Shown here: one piece after another, positions 1 to 11,800 of the stretch
Layout of the letters: every line of letters begins with the position of its first letter
Numbering within the stretch: position 1 is the stretch's first letter
Source of the DNA: Plazaster borealis
Taxonomy: Eukaryota > Echinodermata > Asteroidea > Forcipulatida > Labidiasteridae
Assembly: GCA_021014325.1 (NCBI GenBank)
Contig: CM037459.1
Span: forward strand, 18,068,501-18,132,500
Length of the DNA stretch: 64,000 bases
Direction of reading: 5' to 3'
Notes under the pieces: model-generated
The model's input: only the letters and a program-made list of their open reading frames with translations
Databases searched by the model: none
What the model was told of the DNA's origin: nothing
Made by a program: the position numbers and the translations under genes

Positions 1-59
1 TACCAGCTTAAACTGCATCATTATCACAAGCTTGGATCTGGATTAGGTTGAGCTGGCAA

Positions 60-206
60 AACCTCTGTCACAGCGTTCTCTACTAACAGTGGTCCGCTGT
101 CCAAATGCTAGTAAACACCTGAGGATAAGTCAAAATTCTCTCCAAACGGTCCGGCTGGCTGGTTCAGTGTTGAAAAGCATCAATATTTATTACGGAATAC
201 GGGCTA
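60..206 (+). repeat. Left half of a dispersed repeat interrupted by a transposon
   Basis: The string CAAATGCTAGT, then GTCAAAATTCTCTCC, then GGTCCGGCTGGCTGGTTC recurs at 30340-30410. In that copy it is followed directly by the sequence that here resumes at 2294-2366 (AAGCTA, then CTAGTCCCACTGGCTAG, then CACTGAAAAAGTTAAGGGCAA). The repeat is therefore split by the 2.1-kb element at 211-2289. Confidence 0.6.
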
Positions 207-210
207 TTAA

Positions 211-923
211 AGGGACACACCGGCTGAATTGGGCTTTTTGGGCTACAAAATAGACTAAAATATGACTTCAACGTCTTCCAGGAATGAAGAAGAACAGTCT
301 ATAAAAAAAATCATCAATATAGCCGTTTTTGAGCATTTTTAAACAAAAACGAAGGTCACGTGATAGTTTGAACCACAAACTGGTTCAAACAATCACGTGA
401 CCTTCCGAGATAGTTTGAACCACAAACTGGTTCAAACAATCACGTGACCTTCCGAGTTAGTTTTACTTCCAGCCGTTTAAAAGTAACTTACCAAACCAAA
501 TTGAAATCTTTTTTTTACACAATTATTAACGAGTAACTGACGAAAAAGATCATGTATTCAAATTATCGCTACAAGATGTAAATAATGGCAGGCCAGAGCC
601 CAAGGCCACTTCCAAAAAAAGGCTCCAAAAAAGGAGCCAAAAAAAGAAACCAGCACCAATTTTCAAACTTTTTTTCAAACTTTTTACTTTTGTTACTCCA
701 ATACATGACATGAAAAAATCTGCCCCAGAACACAGAATTCTTACAAAAAATCATACAGAAAAAAAATTAGAAAAAAAATTTTAAGAGTTAAAAATGAAAA
801 ATATCAATATGAATCAATAATCTCCCCCCCTCCCCGCCCCCCACCCCCCCCCCCCCCCCCAATACAATGTTGTTCATGGAAAATTCAAATCAGAAAAATT
901 TGAATATAAATATAACTGAAAAA

Positions 924-973
<50 letters not shown>

Positions 974-2289
974 AATAATTGGCTAATAAGCCTATGTAGT
1001 AAACGCATGCCGAACATGGAGATGTTTATGCCGAGTTTTATGCTTCAAATTTATCAAAAAAATTTCATCAAACGCCGCTGCTGCTTGCTTGCTGCACTTT
1101 GCTGCTGCTCTTTTTGCTTTTCTTTTACGTCTATGATGATGAGATGAGATTGAATTGATGAGAGATGATGATGATTTTGATAGATTATTTTATTTTTTTT
1201 TTTTTTTTGCATTTTTAACTTGACATTTCCACGCATTTGCTGTACAAGCGTTTTTGTGGAAAAAGAAAGTTGCAACGGAGGCAGAGGCAGTCGCTGGTTT
1301 CACAAACATACATTTATTTATCTAAAAAGAACAATTAGCAATAAAATAGCGAAAAAAAAAAAAGAAAATCCGCCCCCTCCCCCCCCCCCCCTACCCCATA
1401 CAGACAATAGACAGAAGACAGAAGAAAAATGTGTATGTGTGTGGGACCTCAGTGTAGGACCCTACATACATTAGATACATTAGAGTAGGTGCGTGTAGTA
1501 GTAATCAACTCAACAACAACTGTTTTTTGTGCCATGCATGCCACACCACACAACACTGCATATTTTTTGCGATGGCAAACAGCCTTATGAAAACAAAATG
1601 CGGGAGCGGTGCGTTACGACGTCTAGAAACAACCAGACCTTAATTAAAATTATTTAAATAAATCGTTAATTTTTTTTTATATTTTTCAAATATATAATAT
1701 ATATAATAAAATGGAGGGGGCACGGCCAAAGTGGCTGAAAAGGATGTTTTTTTTGGGGCATCAACGGGCAATGGCGGGGGCATCGCGGCAATGGCCGCTG
1801 GTGGCCGCTGTTAAGGTTGAGGCCTGTAATGGTGAAAAATCCAACGTAAGATTCGCATTCAAAGAGTCCGTGTAACGGAGGCGTATTGCATGGCCCAAAG
1901 GCATGGAGCAATCACAACGTAAGCCTTGGGGGCATATCCCGTCAGCCGGCGCTACATCTCGTGGAGCCAGAGAGCGTTGAAACCTAGGGGGACGAACTCC
2001 TCAGTTTGCCAATAGCCGTGGCTTCGGAGCCTGTCTGGGGGTTGGAAGCCAGACCATAATCACGTTTGGTTCCAAGGGGGTTTTAGGCAGTGCCCGTGTT
2101 GGATTGACTGCGCTGCACACAATCGGCTGGAAAAGCGTATACGCTGACCTTTGACCGTGTTTCGGTTTTTTCACTATTTTTCGTTAATTGCGTGCTAATT
2201 TTATGATTTTTTTTGTTTTAACATCAAATTATTTATTGTTTGTGACTCTACTTCACTAAATTACGTAAATGGTGAGCCGGTGTGCCCCT
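211..2289. mobile_element. 2.1-kb non-autonomous TTAA-flanked DNA transposon
   Basis: Terminal inverted repeats AGGGACACACCGGCT (left) and AGGGGCACACCGGCT (right, reversed) are each bordered by TTAA (207-210 and 2290-2293). TTAA duplication is the piggyBac target preference, though the ends are not the classic CCC type. The element lies within a dispersed repeat whose two halves flank it. It contains a 68-bp near-tandem duplication around TAGTTTGAACCACAAACTGG (about 363-455), a long poly-C and poly-A tract (about 820-970), a second poly-C tract near 1375, and an unexplained GC-rich block (1700-2110). I found no transposase reading frame. Confidence 0.65.
820..970. repeat. Poly-C run followed by poly-A run
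   Basis: A C-rich stretch of about 38 bases near 822-860 is followed after about 65 bases by an A run of roughly 45 bases ending at 970. Both are low-complexity and a likely source of assembly or polymerase-slippage error. Confidence 0.8.
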
Positions 2290-2371
2290 TTAAAGAAAGA
2301 TGACGGACTAGTGAAATGACAAGCTAACTAGTCCCACTGGCTAGCCACTGAAAAAGTTAAGGGCAAGCCCA

Positions 2372-2570
2372 GGGCCCAATTTCATAGAGCTGCTTAAGCA
2401 GAAAAAGTAGCTAAGCGCAACAAAATGTTGCTTACCAGAATAAGGTTATCAGCCAAACTACCAATACCATGTCACATGTACAATTTGTGACTGGTATCCT
2501 GCTTATTTCTGCTTAGCAGAAAATTGTTAAGAAATATTTTCTGCTTAAGCAGCTCTATGAAATTGGGCCC
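2372..2570. mobile_element. Palindromic MITE with GGGCCC ends, copy 1
   Basis: Ends are GGGCCCAATTTCATAGAGC and its reverse complement, extending inward over TGCTTAAGCAGAAAA for about 35 bp; length 199 bp. The core includes ACCAATACCATGTCACATGT and GTGACTGGTATCCTGCT. Other copies are at 16706-17070, 35149-35347 and 45682-45884. No coding potential. Confidence 0.8.
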
Positions 2571-2607
2571 AGTTCTGCAAGACAAACTTTCTGATCCAAA
2601 TTCTTAC

Positions 2608-4078
2608 CTTTCCTGTTCTTCACTTTCGCCAACCTCTTCTATGAACCCCCCATGGCAGTTCGGACATGTGAAGTCCTGTAACAAATATATGTAATACAAT
2701 AATACTCAATTATTCATTATCTTTCTTTTGAAGCAAGAGGATACAATCTGGTTGTATTTAACTTTATGCAAATTACACAAACAGTCAATATAATTTAGTA
2801 ACCTTGTGACAATTCTGAAAACCTCAAAGCAACTCATTCAAGTAAGTTTATACATCAAGATCAGCCCGCTTTATATGTCACACAAAAGCGAATGCGAAGC
2901 GACTTACGGGACGCAAACAATTATGTACGTGCTGTTTTTCCAATTTCATTTTAATGCACTCTCCACTTTTAGGCAATGGTAAGTGACAACTGGGGGAGGG
3001 AAATTTCAGGGAAAAAAACATGAGTTTCTATTCGAAAGATCATCACACTTCCTGAGTGATTCTATGTGGCTTGTACCAAGAAGCAGAGGAGGAAGTCCAG
3101 CTCAATTGTTTACAATTGTTACCAAAAATTGTTAGTAATAAGTATTAGAACATTATGCCATAATTATTATTGTTTATTTAATACTATCGGAAATATTTCC
3201 GTAACCGGCCACCACTTTCTGAGGGATTTGTTTGATTTTTTTAATGGATGTTGGACTTTAGTCCCTTTTTTATATATTCCTTTTGAGGAATTGGTAGCTG
3301 AAACGCTAAATTTTGACCTTTAAACGAAACTCTTGCCCACTCATGCCCAAAGACTCGAAAATTGCTAATTTTTTCCTGATTTTGACACTTTGTAATATAG
3401 TTCAAAGTGCCTGTACTGTATACATTCTGTCAACCCTTCTGGACAGGTATAATTTGACCTCAATTAAGGGAGATAAAGTGGTGGCCGGATGCAGAATTTT
3501 AGCCGTATATAATTGCCGCTAGTTATAGAGTTTTATGAAAAAGAGGCGGTCAGCATGGTCAGATCAGACAGATGTGTAGCATTTTTAATCTACAACAAAT
3601 TCACAATCACAGTCTCCTGAAAATAAGGAGGGTGTCATGGATGGCAATGTGATCCGTGCCTCGAGGCATGGGGAATAAGCCACAGACATAATACAAGTTA
3701 AAACCAATGTGGGAAATCCCAAACGTATTGCAACTCCAATGCAACATTGTAAATTAACTGAACACAGTGTTGGTATACTCCATGGATGATGGATGGTATA
3801 CTGTAGCACAGCCTATAGTGCAAGTGCAATGCAAACCAACCAACTCTTCCTTACTCCAGTACTCTGCTGCTGGCTCTCACATTTTTACTCGCCAACGCTA
3901 TTTCAAAATAATCATATCACCAAACACACTTCATAGATCCCTGCTGACACAAAAATTACAACTAACGATAACAATTGTTATACGAAAATGTTACCGGTAA
4001 TTCTGGAGCGATTTCTGTGGCACACTTGTGACAGAAAAACCTCGATGATGCTCTGGAATCTACAACAGCTTCCGCCAT
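2608..4078 (-). CDS. RNF115/RNF126-type E3 ubiquitin ligase, 5' end only
   Basis: Two coding exons are visible: 3995-4078 (28 codons, phase 0 donor GTAACA) and 2608-2675 (22 codons plus 2 bases, donor GTAAGA). Together they read MAEAVVDSRASS, then RFFCHKCATEIAPELP, then DFTCPNCHGGFIEEV. The two CxxC knuckles (CHKC and CPNC) followed by GGFIEEV form the N-terminal zinc ribbon of the vertebrate paralogues RNF115 (BCA2) and RNF126, which start MAEAS and carry FCHxC...CPRCESGFIEE. In that family the ribbon binds ubiquitin or BAG6-delivered clients, and a C-terminal RING-H2 domain acts as ubiquitin ligase in protein quality control and receptor trafficking. The RING exons are not in the window and must lie to the left. 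The ATG sits in AACATGG. The 1.3-kb intron between the exons shows no repeat I could name. Whether this is one pre-duplication gene or one of two paralogues cannot be told. Confidence 0.82.
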
Positions 4079-5820
4079 GTTTGCATCGCACAATAATTAT
4101 GCAAAACACACGGGATGTCATGGTTCGACCCAACATTAAATTAAACTTGTTTAAGTCTGTACATCTTTTTTTAAATACACTTTGATTTTAATTCAAAAGA
4201 TCCTATTGATATTAGTCTTGAGAATGACTCATTAAATTCGTTGAAAAAATAATCATGCTTCCTGTCTAATGCATGATACTATCAAATTTCTTCTCGACGT
4301 CTGGCTTTTGAATCAGTTTAAATGGAGGGGAACTTCGGATTTTCCTTATGGACTGTGTCGAAGTTTAATAATGATGTCATTTCTGTTTTCACTGCTCTTA
4401 TGGACACGGCTGTACTAGACAGTATTATTCATCAACTAAAATACATTTTACCCTACATTGCGAGTTTTTGAGAACAAGAAATCTGAATATTGTCACCATA
4501 ATTTTTATCGAAAAAACCTGATTTAATTTCAATAGGTTTTTTGGAGAGAAAAATAGTTTGTTTAAAAAAGAATTTGAAAGGTGTGGACATCAATATAACA
4601 TGAAGTATTACTGTCTGTGTAGGATAGGTAGGTCAATATTTTTGCATTGCATGCATGATGAAAGTTCATCTGTAACTAACTGTCTGTGGTCTGTGTAGCT
4701 AGCACAGACAAGTCGGGGTTGCGACCTGAAAGTCGTTCAAGCAGAAAGATTTCACCAACAAAAATGGTATGACAGGTAAATTTATTATGCGTTTGAGTTA
4801 CATAAATTATTTACTTATTTCCCGTTTGGTTCTGATAAATTATATCTGTGTTGTTAGCCCAGGTGCAGGTTGGACTCCTCCGCCTGTCCGGGCGTTAGCG
4901 CATGCATCAATCATGTCTCATGATGATGGATGGAGCAATTGAATTGCATACACTCTAACTTGATTAACAAATTACCCTAACACTTAAACAGTAACAAATA
5001 CAGTGCAGTGCAATGGTGGAGATTGGTGTCCTATCTACATGGCGGCCGTTTAGTTAGGCACCACTTGTCCTTGCTCTATGACTAGACTAGGGCTATGGGA
5101 GCGAGAGGAATTAGGTCCAACCAATGACCATGGTTCAACTCGGTCCCAATTCAGTTGTGAAAATGGTGACTGATGGGCGGGGGGGGGGGGGGGTTAGTAT
5201 ACAATTAATGAATGTTTATGAGTGCAATGGTGTGAATATTTTCATGAGTTGAAAGATGGAATGTTCTTTTCAACGAGGCGGAGCCGAGTTGAATGAAACA
5301 TTCCATATTTCACGAATAAAAATGTTCGCACTAAAATATAGCTAATAATATTACTTAGTTCAGTACAATAATGTCCAATGAGAATTAAGGACATTAATAT
5401 GCACTTTTGTTCAATTCAAGAAGTTTATTTCAAACACTCGTTGCAGTCTGCCACTCGGCACTTGATTTTCATGTGTGTGAAACAGTTGCGGATGGCAACG
5501 AGTGTTCGAAGTAAACAAATCTGCCCCTTGAACAAGATGGTGCATGTTTTGTGAAAGTTGACCTTTTGACCTACATCGCTGAACATTTTGCCATCATCTG
5601 GTAAGTATAGGACCTTGAATGCCCATTACTAAGATGGTAAATACTAAAAAATTTGTCTTTTTTACCCCTCCTCCTCCAACCATCCCATCCCATCTCTGTT
5701 ACAGATTGACATACTACGTCTACCAGTGACTTGAGTCTGTTGTGAAGGGTAGTTCTTGGGTTTTGCTCGGTACACGCCTCGGTGTAATCGCAGTCGCTGC
5801 TGATTGAGAAACCCAGCACC
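4079..5820. other. Head-to-head intergenic region between the RNF and ARL15 genes
   Basis: About 1.7 kb between divergent start codons. It contains a G run near 5178-5194, but I see no further exon, TATA box or named repeat. AGGTTGGACTCCTCCG at about 4868 recurs at about 25697. Probably contains both promoters and 5' UTRs. Confidence 0.4.
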
Positions 5821-8800
5821 ATGGGGAGCTCTCGTGCCAGCCAGTACTGTGGAATCTTCTGGGCGATGTGTAGAATTGGAAGTCACAGGGTAATACTGTT
5901 ATTATTAGCTTTGACTTTTTTGAGTAAATTGCATATGATAGAGTTCACACTACGTGCCTGGAGCTTTTTCAAAACCTTGGCTCCGGCTCCGGGCTCCATT
6001 TAATGTTGGAATCACCGTACAAAATGTACACTGAGTCCAAAAATTGATGACGGAGCCCAAGCCGGGCCCAAGCTGAGGTTTGGAAAAAGGCCCCTGGAAT
6101 TACATGGAGGCCACGGCCTCTGTTACCCCTGGTCCTGGCCTTGGTGCCCCTTCAAAAGCTGCTCATAGACTTTAAGATATTCCTATGGAAGTGCCCTTTG
6201 CAAAAATGAAAATGGCCTTGCCCTCTCAAAGATGAAATTCCAGGCCTGCCATCAATGACAGAGTTCTATCAACTGATCATTTAGCTCAATGAAAGGTAGT
6301 ACAATTCCTTGCGTCAGTGCAAAAACGTTGTATCTCGCACCAAAATGCATCGTGCAAAACGTCATATCTCGGCCCGTACTTGTTTTGTGTGTACATCCAG
6401 TCTATTTTATGCCAGATACAATGTTTTGACAATTTGAAACCATTCAACTGCACAGTTTATGTATGGTGGCTCATGTGCAGAGGATTAGAAGTTGTCTGAC
6501 AGTTTAGGATTTGGGACTGTACACCCCAAAATAACAATTGCTTGCTACTGGGCCTGGCAAATAAAACATTTGGATGTTGAGTTACACCATAATGTTGAGT
6601 ATTTTTGTAGGGTTTGGGACTGTTTGCCCCCAAAAAACAATTGTTGCCACTGGGTCAGACAAACCAAACATTTGAATGTTGAGTTACCATAATGTGGAGT
6701 ATTTTTGTAGGATTTGGGACTGTACACCCCAAAATAACAATTGCTTGCCACTGGGCCTGGCAAACGAAACATTTGGATGTTGAGTTACCATAATGTGGAG
6801 TATTTTTGTAGGATTTGGGACTTTTTGCCCCAACCTAACAATTGCTTGCCACTGGGCCAGACAAACCAAACATTTGGATGTTGAGTTACCGTGTAGGGAG
6901 TATTTTTGTAGGATTTGGGACTTTTTGCCCCAACCTAACAATTGCTTGCCACTGGGCCAGACAAACCAAACATTTGGATGTTGAGTTACCGTGTAGGGAG
7001 TATTTTTGTAGGATTTGGGACTTTTTGCCCCAACCTAACAATTGCTTGCCACTGGACCAGACAAACCAAACATTTGGATGTTGAGTTACCATGTAGGGAG
7101 TATTTTTGTAGGATTTATGACTATATGCCCCAAAATAACAATTGCTTGCCACTGGGCCAGACAAACCAAACATTTTGATGTTGAGTTACATGTACCATAG
7201 TGTGGACTATTTTTGAAAGATTTTGGACTGTACGTCCCCAAAAAACAATTGCTTGCAACTGTAAGGTCAGACAAACCAAACAATTGGATGTTGAGTTACC
7301 ATAGTGGAGTATTTTGGAGGATATGGGAGGGTCTCTAGCCAAAGACGTTAGGGGAGTATTGTCTAAAGGTAAATGCTTTTCCTCACATGCGTAGGCCTAC
7401 TACCACTCAAAAAACATAATATGACCTACAATTTGAGGATTATTTAGAAAAATTAACTCTTGTTATTATTTTGATTTGCAGTGTTGTCAGAAGATTTGCT
7501 GTCAGCGTGAGCCACCGCCTAGACCACAGTACACTGCAGTCTGTCTGGGACTGTCTGGAGCAGGAAAGACCACCCTGCTTACTCTGCTGTGCGGGGAGAA
7601 GAATGAAGAAATTGTGCCTACAGTTGGTAAGAAAGTTTCTAGTTAGAATTAGGAAACTGGGTCATCAAAAATTTAGCAATGTGCAGCCAACAAGAAAACA
7701 CTGGGGTGAACCCCTTCTCTTAACGATAAGTGTACTGGGTTCCTTTACATGCATTACAAAACACACCGGACCTACAGCTTTACATTCTATCTGAAGGAGG
7801 AAGCAATAATGGTGAAGTGTCTTGCTTAAGGACACAAGTGTCACGACTGGGACTCGAACCCACACTCTGCTGATCATAAACACAGAGCTTGAGTCCAGCT
7901 TGCTTGACCACTCGGCCATGACATGCCCACGTAAAGTTTGCTTTGCTTTCGCAACTCCCAAGTGAAGTATGAACCGGGCCTAATACTTTACATGTAAGTG
8001 ATATGCTTTGTGTGAAACATGTTGCCAAGAAAATTTAAAACACCATGTCCAAAAGGCTCAGTTTACCTTTCTGGTAAATCTGTGTTTGTAATGTCTTCCG
8101 GACTTAATCAATTTTAGACATGTAAATTTTCCATTTTTATCTTTTTAATGTGGACAATAAAGATTTGAATAATAATTTATATTGCTAAGTTACTCATCTC
8201 TTTAATATTCTGAATATTTTGTCCACTTGTAGGTGTTGTAATAGCTATATTTTGAGTTTGGTTTGCTCAAATGATTAATTGATCAAGAAAAATGTATGAA
8301 TGTGTATGGATACGTATGGATATAAAATATGGCATTGAAATAAATGTGTTTGAATTTCTTTGAATTGCGTTGCAGGATTCAGTATAAAAGCAGTTCCTCT
8401 TGAAGATGCCGTACTAAACTGCAAAGAGTTAGGGGGTAAGTCTAAAAAACTTTTTTGAAATGGTATGATCATGTTCCAGAAAAGGTTGTAGAGACCGACC
8501 AGGTCAAGATCCTCTGGGATTTCAACAATCAGACTGATCATGTTATAGAACATAGGCCTCTGGATGTATAGTCTTAGATAAGATAAAGAAGATGTGCCAT
8601 CTCATTGACATAGCTGTGCCAGGTGATATAAGGGTAGCTTCAAAGATCCAGAAGTACCAAGACCTGGCCAGGGTACCTCTGAAGGTGGCAGGTGAAAGTG
8701 AAAGTAGTCACTGTGTTGGTTGGAGCACTTGGCACCATTCCTAAAGCACTGGGGATCAAATAGGCACAACTGTGAGCGTAGATCTGCTACAGAAGGAGGC

Positions 8801-11800
8801 GCATTTGGGAACAGTGAGGATCCTGCAAAAGACCCTTAAGATCTAAGGCTAGGAGACGTAGCCCAACTTGAGGGGTTACCGGCACAAAGGAAAATGTGAT
8901 CTTTCTTTTGCATGCTGTAATAAAATGAAAAAATAAATAATAATAATAATAATAAGAGTACACATTAAGCAATTTTTATGAAGCGTTTTATTTGGCATCT
9001 CGAAGGGCTCATCCATTACATGTATTTTACAAAGTTACAAAGTTGCATGTCTGGCCTAGGGTCTACAGTGTTAAACTCCAGTCAAACCATTGCATGGATA
9101 TCAAAGTATTTGCTGTAGGTGTAGTTGGGGCTAAGGTCACATTGTACAAATGTATGCACATTTAAGTGTAAATCAAATTAAACTCTTTGGAAATACATTT
9201 ACTTGCCTCCAGAAGTACAGAGTTTGTATTTATTTTTGTTTTCACAGGTGGGTCAAACATACAACCTCACTGGCATCGGTATTATGAGGGGACTGAGGCG
9301 ATTGTGTTTGTTCTTGACAGTGCCTGCTCTGACAGTGAATTACAACAGGTACCTATAACTCATTTAATGGTGTGCTATGTTGATACATTTACATTTCATA
9401 TTGCAGGCTGGCATAGTTTGTCTATCATTCAAAACCACATTGGGTGATGTTGGAGGGTCAGACAGTAGGAGGGTTAACAGTGAGCTGAATTCACATGATA
9501 CCATATTGCAGGCTGGCATAGTTTATCAATCATTAAGTACCACAGTGGATGATATTGAAGGGTCAGACAGTGGGAGGAACCCTCCTACTGTCCGACCCTT
9601 CAATCTCATCCACTGTGATTTTGAATGATACTATGCCAGCCAGCAATATGACATCAGATGATGCATCAACACAGCACACAGTTAACCCTCGTACTGTCCG
9701 ACCCTTCAATCTCATCCACAGTGGTTTTGAATGATAGATAAACTATGCCAGCCAGCAATAACTAACAATGAAAAATATGGAATCTACACTTGTATTATTG
9801 GAGCAGAATTCATATGACAAGCAATTTATTTGTATCCGTAATTGTTTTTCTTAAAGTCTTGTGTTGCTTGCTCGTAGGTATCCGATGTGTTATCCACTAC
9901 CCTGACGCATGCCTCCTTACTGGGTCTACCGCTTCTGATTCTAGCCAGTCACCAGGATAAGTCATCAGCACGCAATAAAGACCAGGTAAAGCCCCAACAC
10001 CTTGGGCCATATTCATGGCTCTGCTTACTGCAAGCAAAAAATCCACGCTTAACATAAAGTGCTGATAGATGCATACTTCAAGATGCCACAAAATCTCCCA
10101 TATGCTGGGCACATAATGGTGAATTAACCCATTCCACACTTTCCAGTTATTGTATTTGTAATGGTCGATCAGTGCATGCAACAGATTGCCACAGCAGAAA
10201 CTGACCAAGGTTGAGAACATTCACAGGACTCGGGGGAAAGTACTGAGTATACAGTGCTTTACACACATCGGAGTATGGGTAAATCAAATAATATTCCTTA
10301 TCCCTGATGGAAATTTAACATCTATTAAAAAAGTTGAGAACGTTACCTCTCAACCTCGATCCCAGGGGTGATCAATCTCGCCGCGCCATTTTTTTCCCTG
10401 CATGCCTTGCTCGCTCATAACCCCTGGAATTGGTTCATTAAAATGTGCCAGAATCTGGCACAATTTAATTAGGCCTGTGGCCGATCCACTCTACGCGCCT
10501 GCTCATGTATGGTTGCCCGCAAAAGAGGCATCAAGTCAAAGAGCAACTGTTCCCCACTCATTATTCTTTGATCTTGTGACTATGTCTAACTGTATGCAGT
10601 TAAGGATTACCAGGTAAAAACATGATTAATTTGAAAAGGAATTACGTCAAAATACTTGCATTTTCACACGCGCGTACTAAGCGTCCTACAAGTGCTGTTT
10701 TTCAGTACATCCTTACCAGGGGTTAGCGTTGCGTGGCTGGTTACCTCTTTCAATAGTGGCTCCAACTCCATTGCAATGGAGGACAGCTGGTGGCTTCTTC
10801 AGTTTAACACTCTCACTTTTAAAGCGCATTTCCAATTGGCCGTATTTTTGACCACATGAGGGCGTATGTGAACCAATTTCACGTGATGCAAAACAAGTAA
10901 ACAAACTTGTTTTTCTTCATTGTTAGCTGTTACGTAGCGCAGCGCAGCGAAACAGCTCTTGTTTTTGTTAAAGTTTTTTTTATTATTATTATTATTATTT
11001 TTTATTTTTTTTTTATTTTTCAGTAATGACTTTTTATAAGCACTAATTTGCAAGGTTCCCAATGAGCAATTGCAATGAAACTTTCAGTGATGAAAGGCAT
11101 TGGTGCAAGGAAGGTCCTAAAAGAAATCCGTCGTGATGATGTCATCACCTGTCACGTGACGTCATCTTAAAGGTTTCTATTTTAAATTATTTGAAAATCT
11201 ATATCAAATCAGCCACAAGAGACCGTAGGTTTCTGTTTGCGGGATTGGGTAGGGATAAAAAAGGTCTTCATTTTATTCAGTGTGCGTGACCTCACATGAC
11301 CTCTACTTCCGGTCGAAACCGGAAGTGCCTTGTAATTCAAAAGTGCTAAATGTTATGAAAACGCTTTCAACGATGTTAGTGTCTGGCAAGGGTGGGCAGT
11401 TCAAAAAAAATATCAATGACGTAACAATACGCAACAGCGCCCTCTAGCGACAGGTTGAAAACTCTTCAAAATGGACTTTTTGAAGATGTGTGTGGTGAAG
11501 TTTTGTGCAATCACTTCAAAATTTACACACATGGTGATCGTCAGGCAGTCATCATATGTGTGAAGTTTCAGATCAATGACGTCATCGGGGGTCACGTGAC
11601 GCGGCATTAAAGGTGCACTTTTTGAAGTCGTATATCTCATGAAGTATTAGTGCGATCATAATAATAATAAACTACAGCATTTATAAGGCGCACTTTACTG
11701 AAAAAGAGGAACATTCAAAGGCGCCGGTCAAGTTTTGTCAAGATGTTGGAAAGCAAGCAAGAACAAGTGTGTTTTGAGTTTCTGCAGGAAGAGAGTGATA

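Noticed and set aside
1220..1474. Frame with a polyproline run
   Set aside because: The run comes from a poly-C tract inside the TTAA element.
2676..3994. Additional exons of the RNF gene or ARL15 in the 3-kb region
   Set aside because: The short plus-strand frames (3066-3323, 3313-3522, 3767-4000) lack homology and lie within the RNF intron. The two flanking RNF exons already join in phase.
6545..7342. Overlapping open frames of 60-95 codons on both strands
   Set aside because: They are translations of the 100-bp tandem array. The same peptides recur in shifted frames because the period is not a multiple of three.
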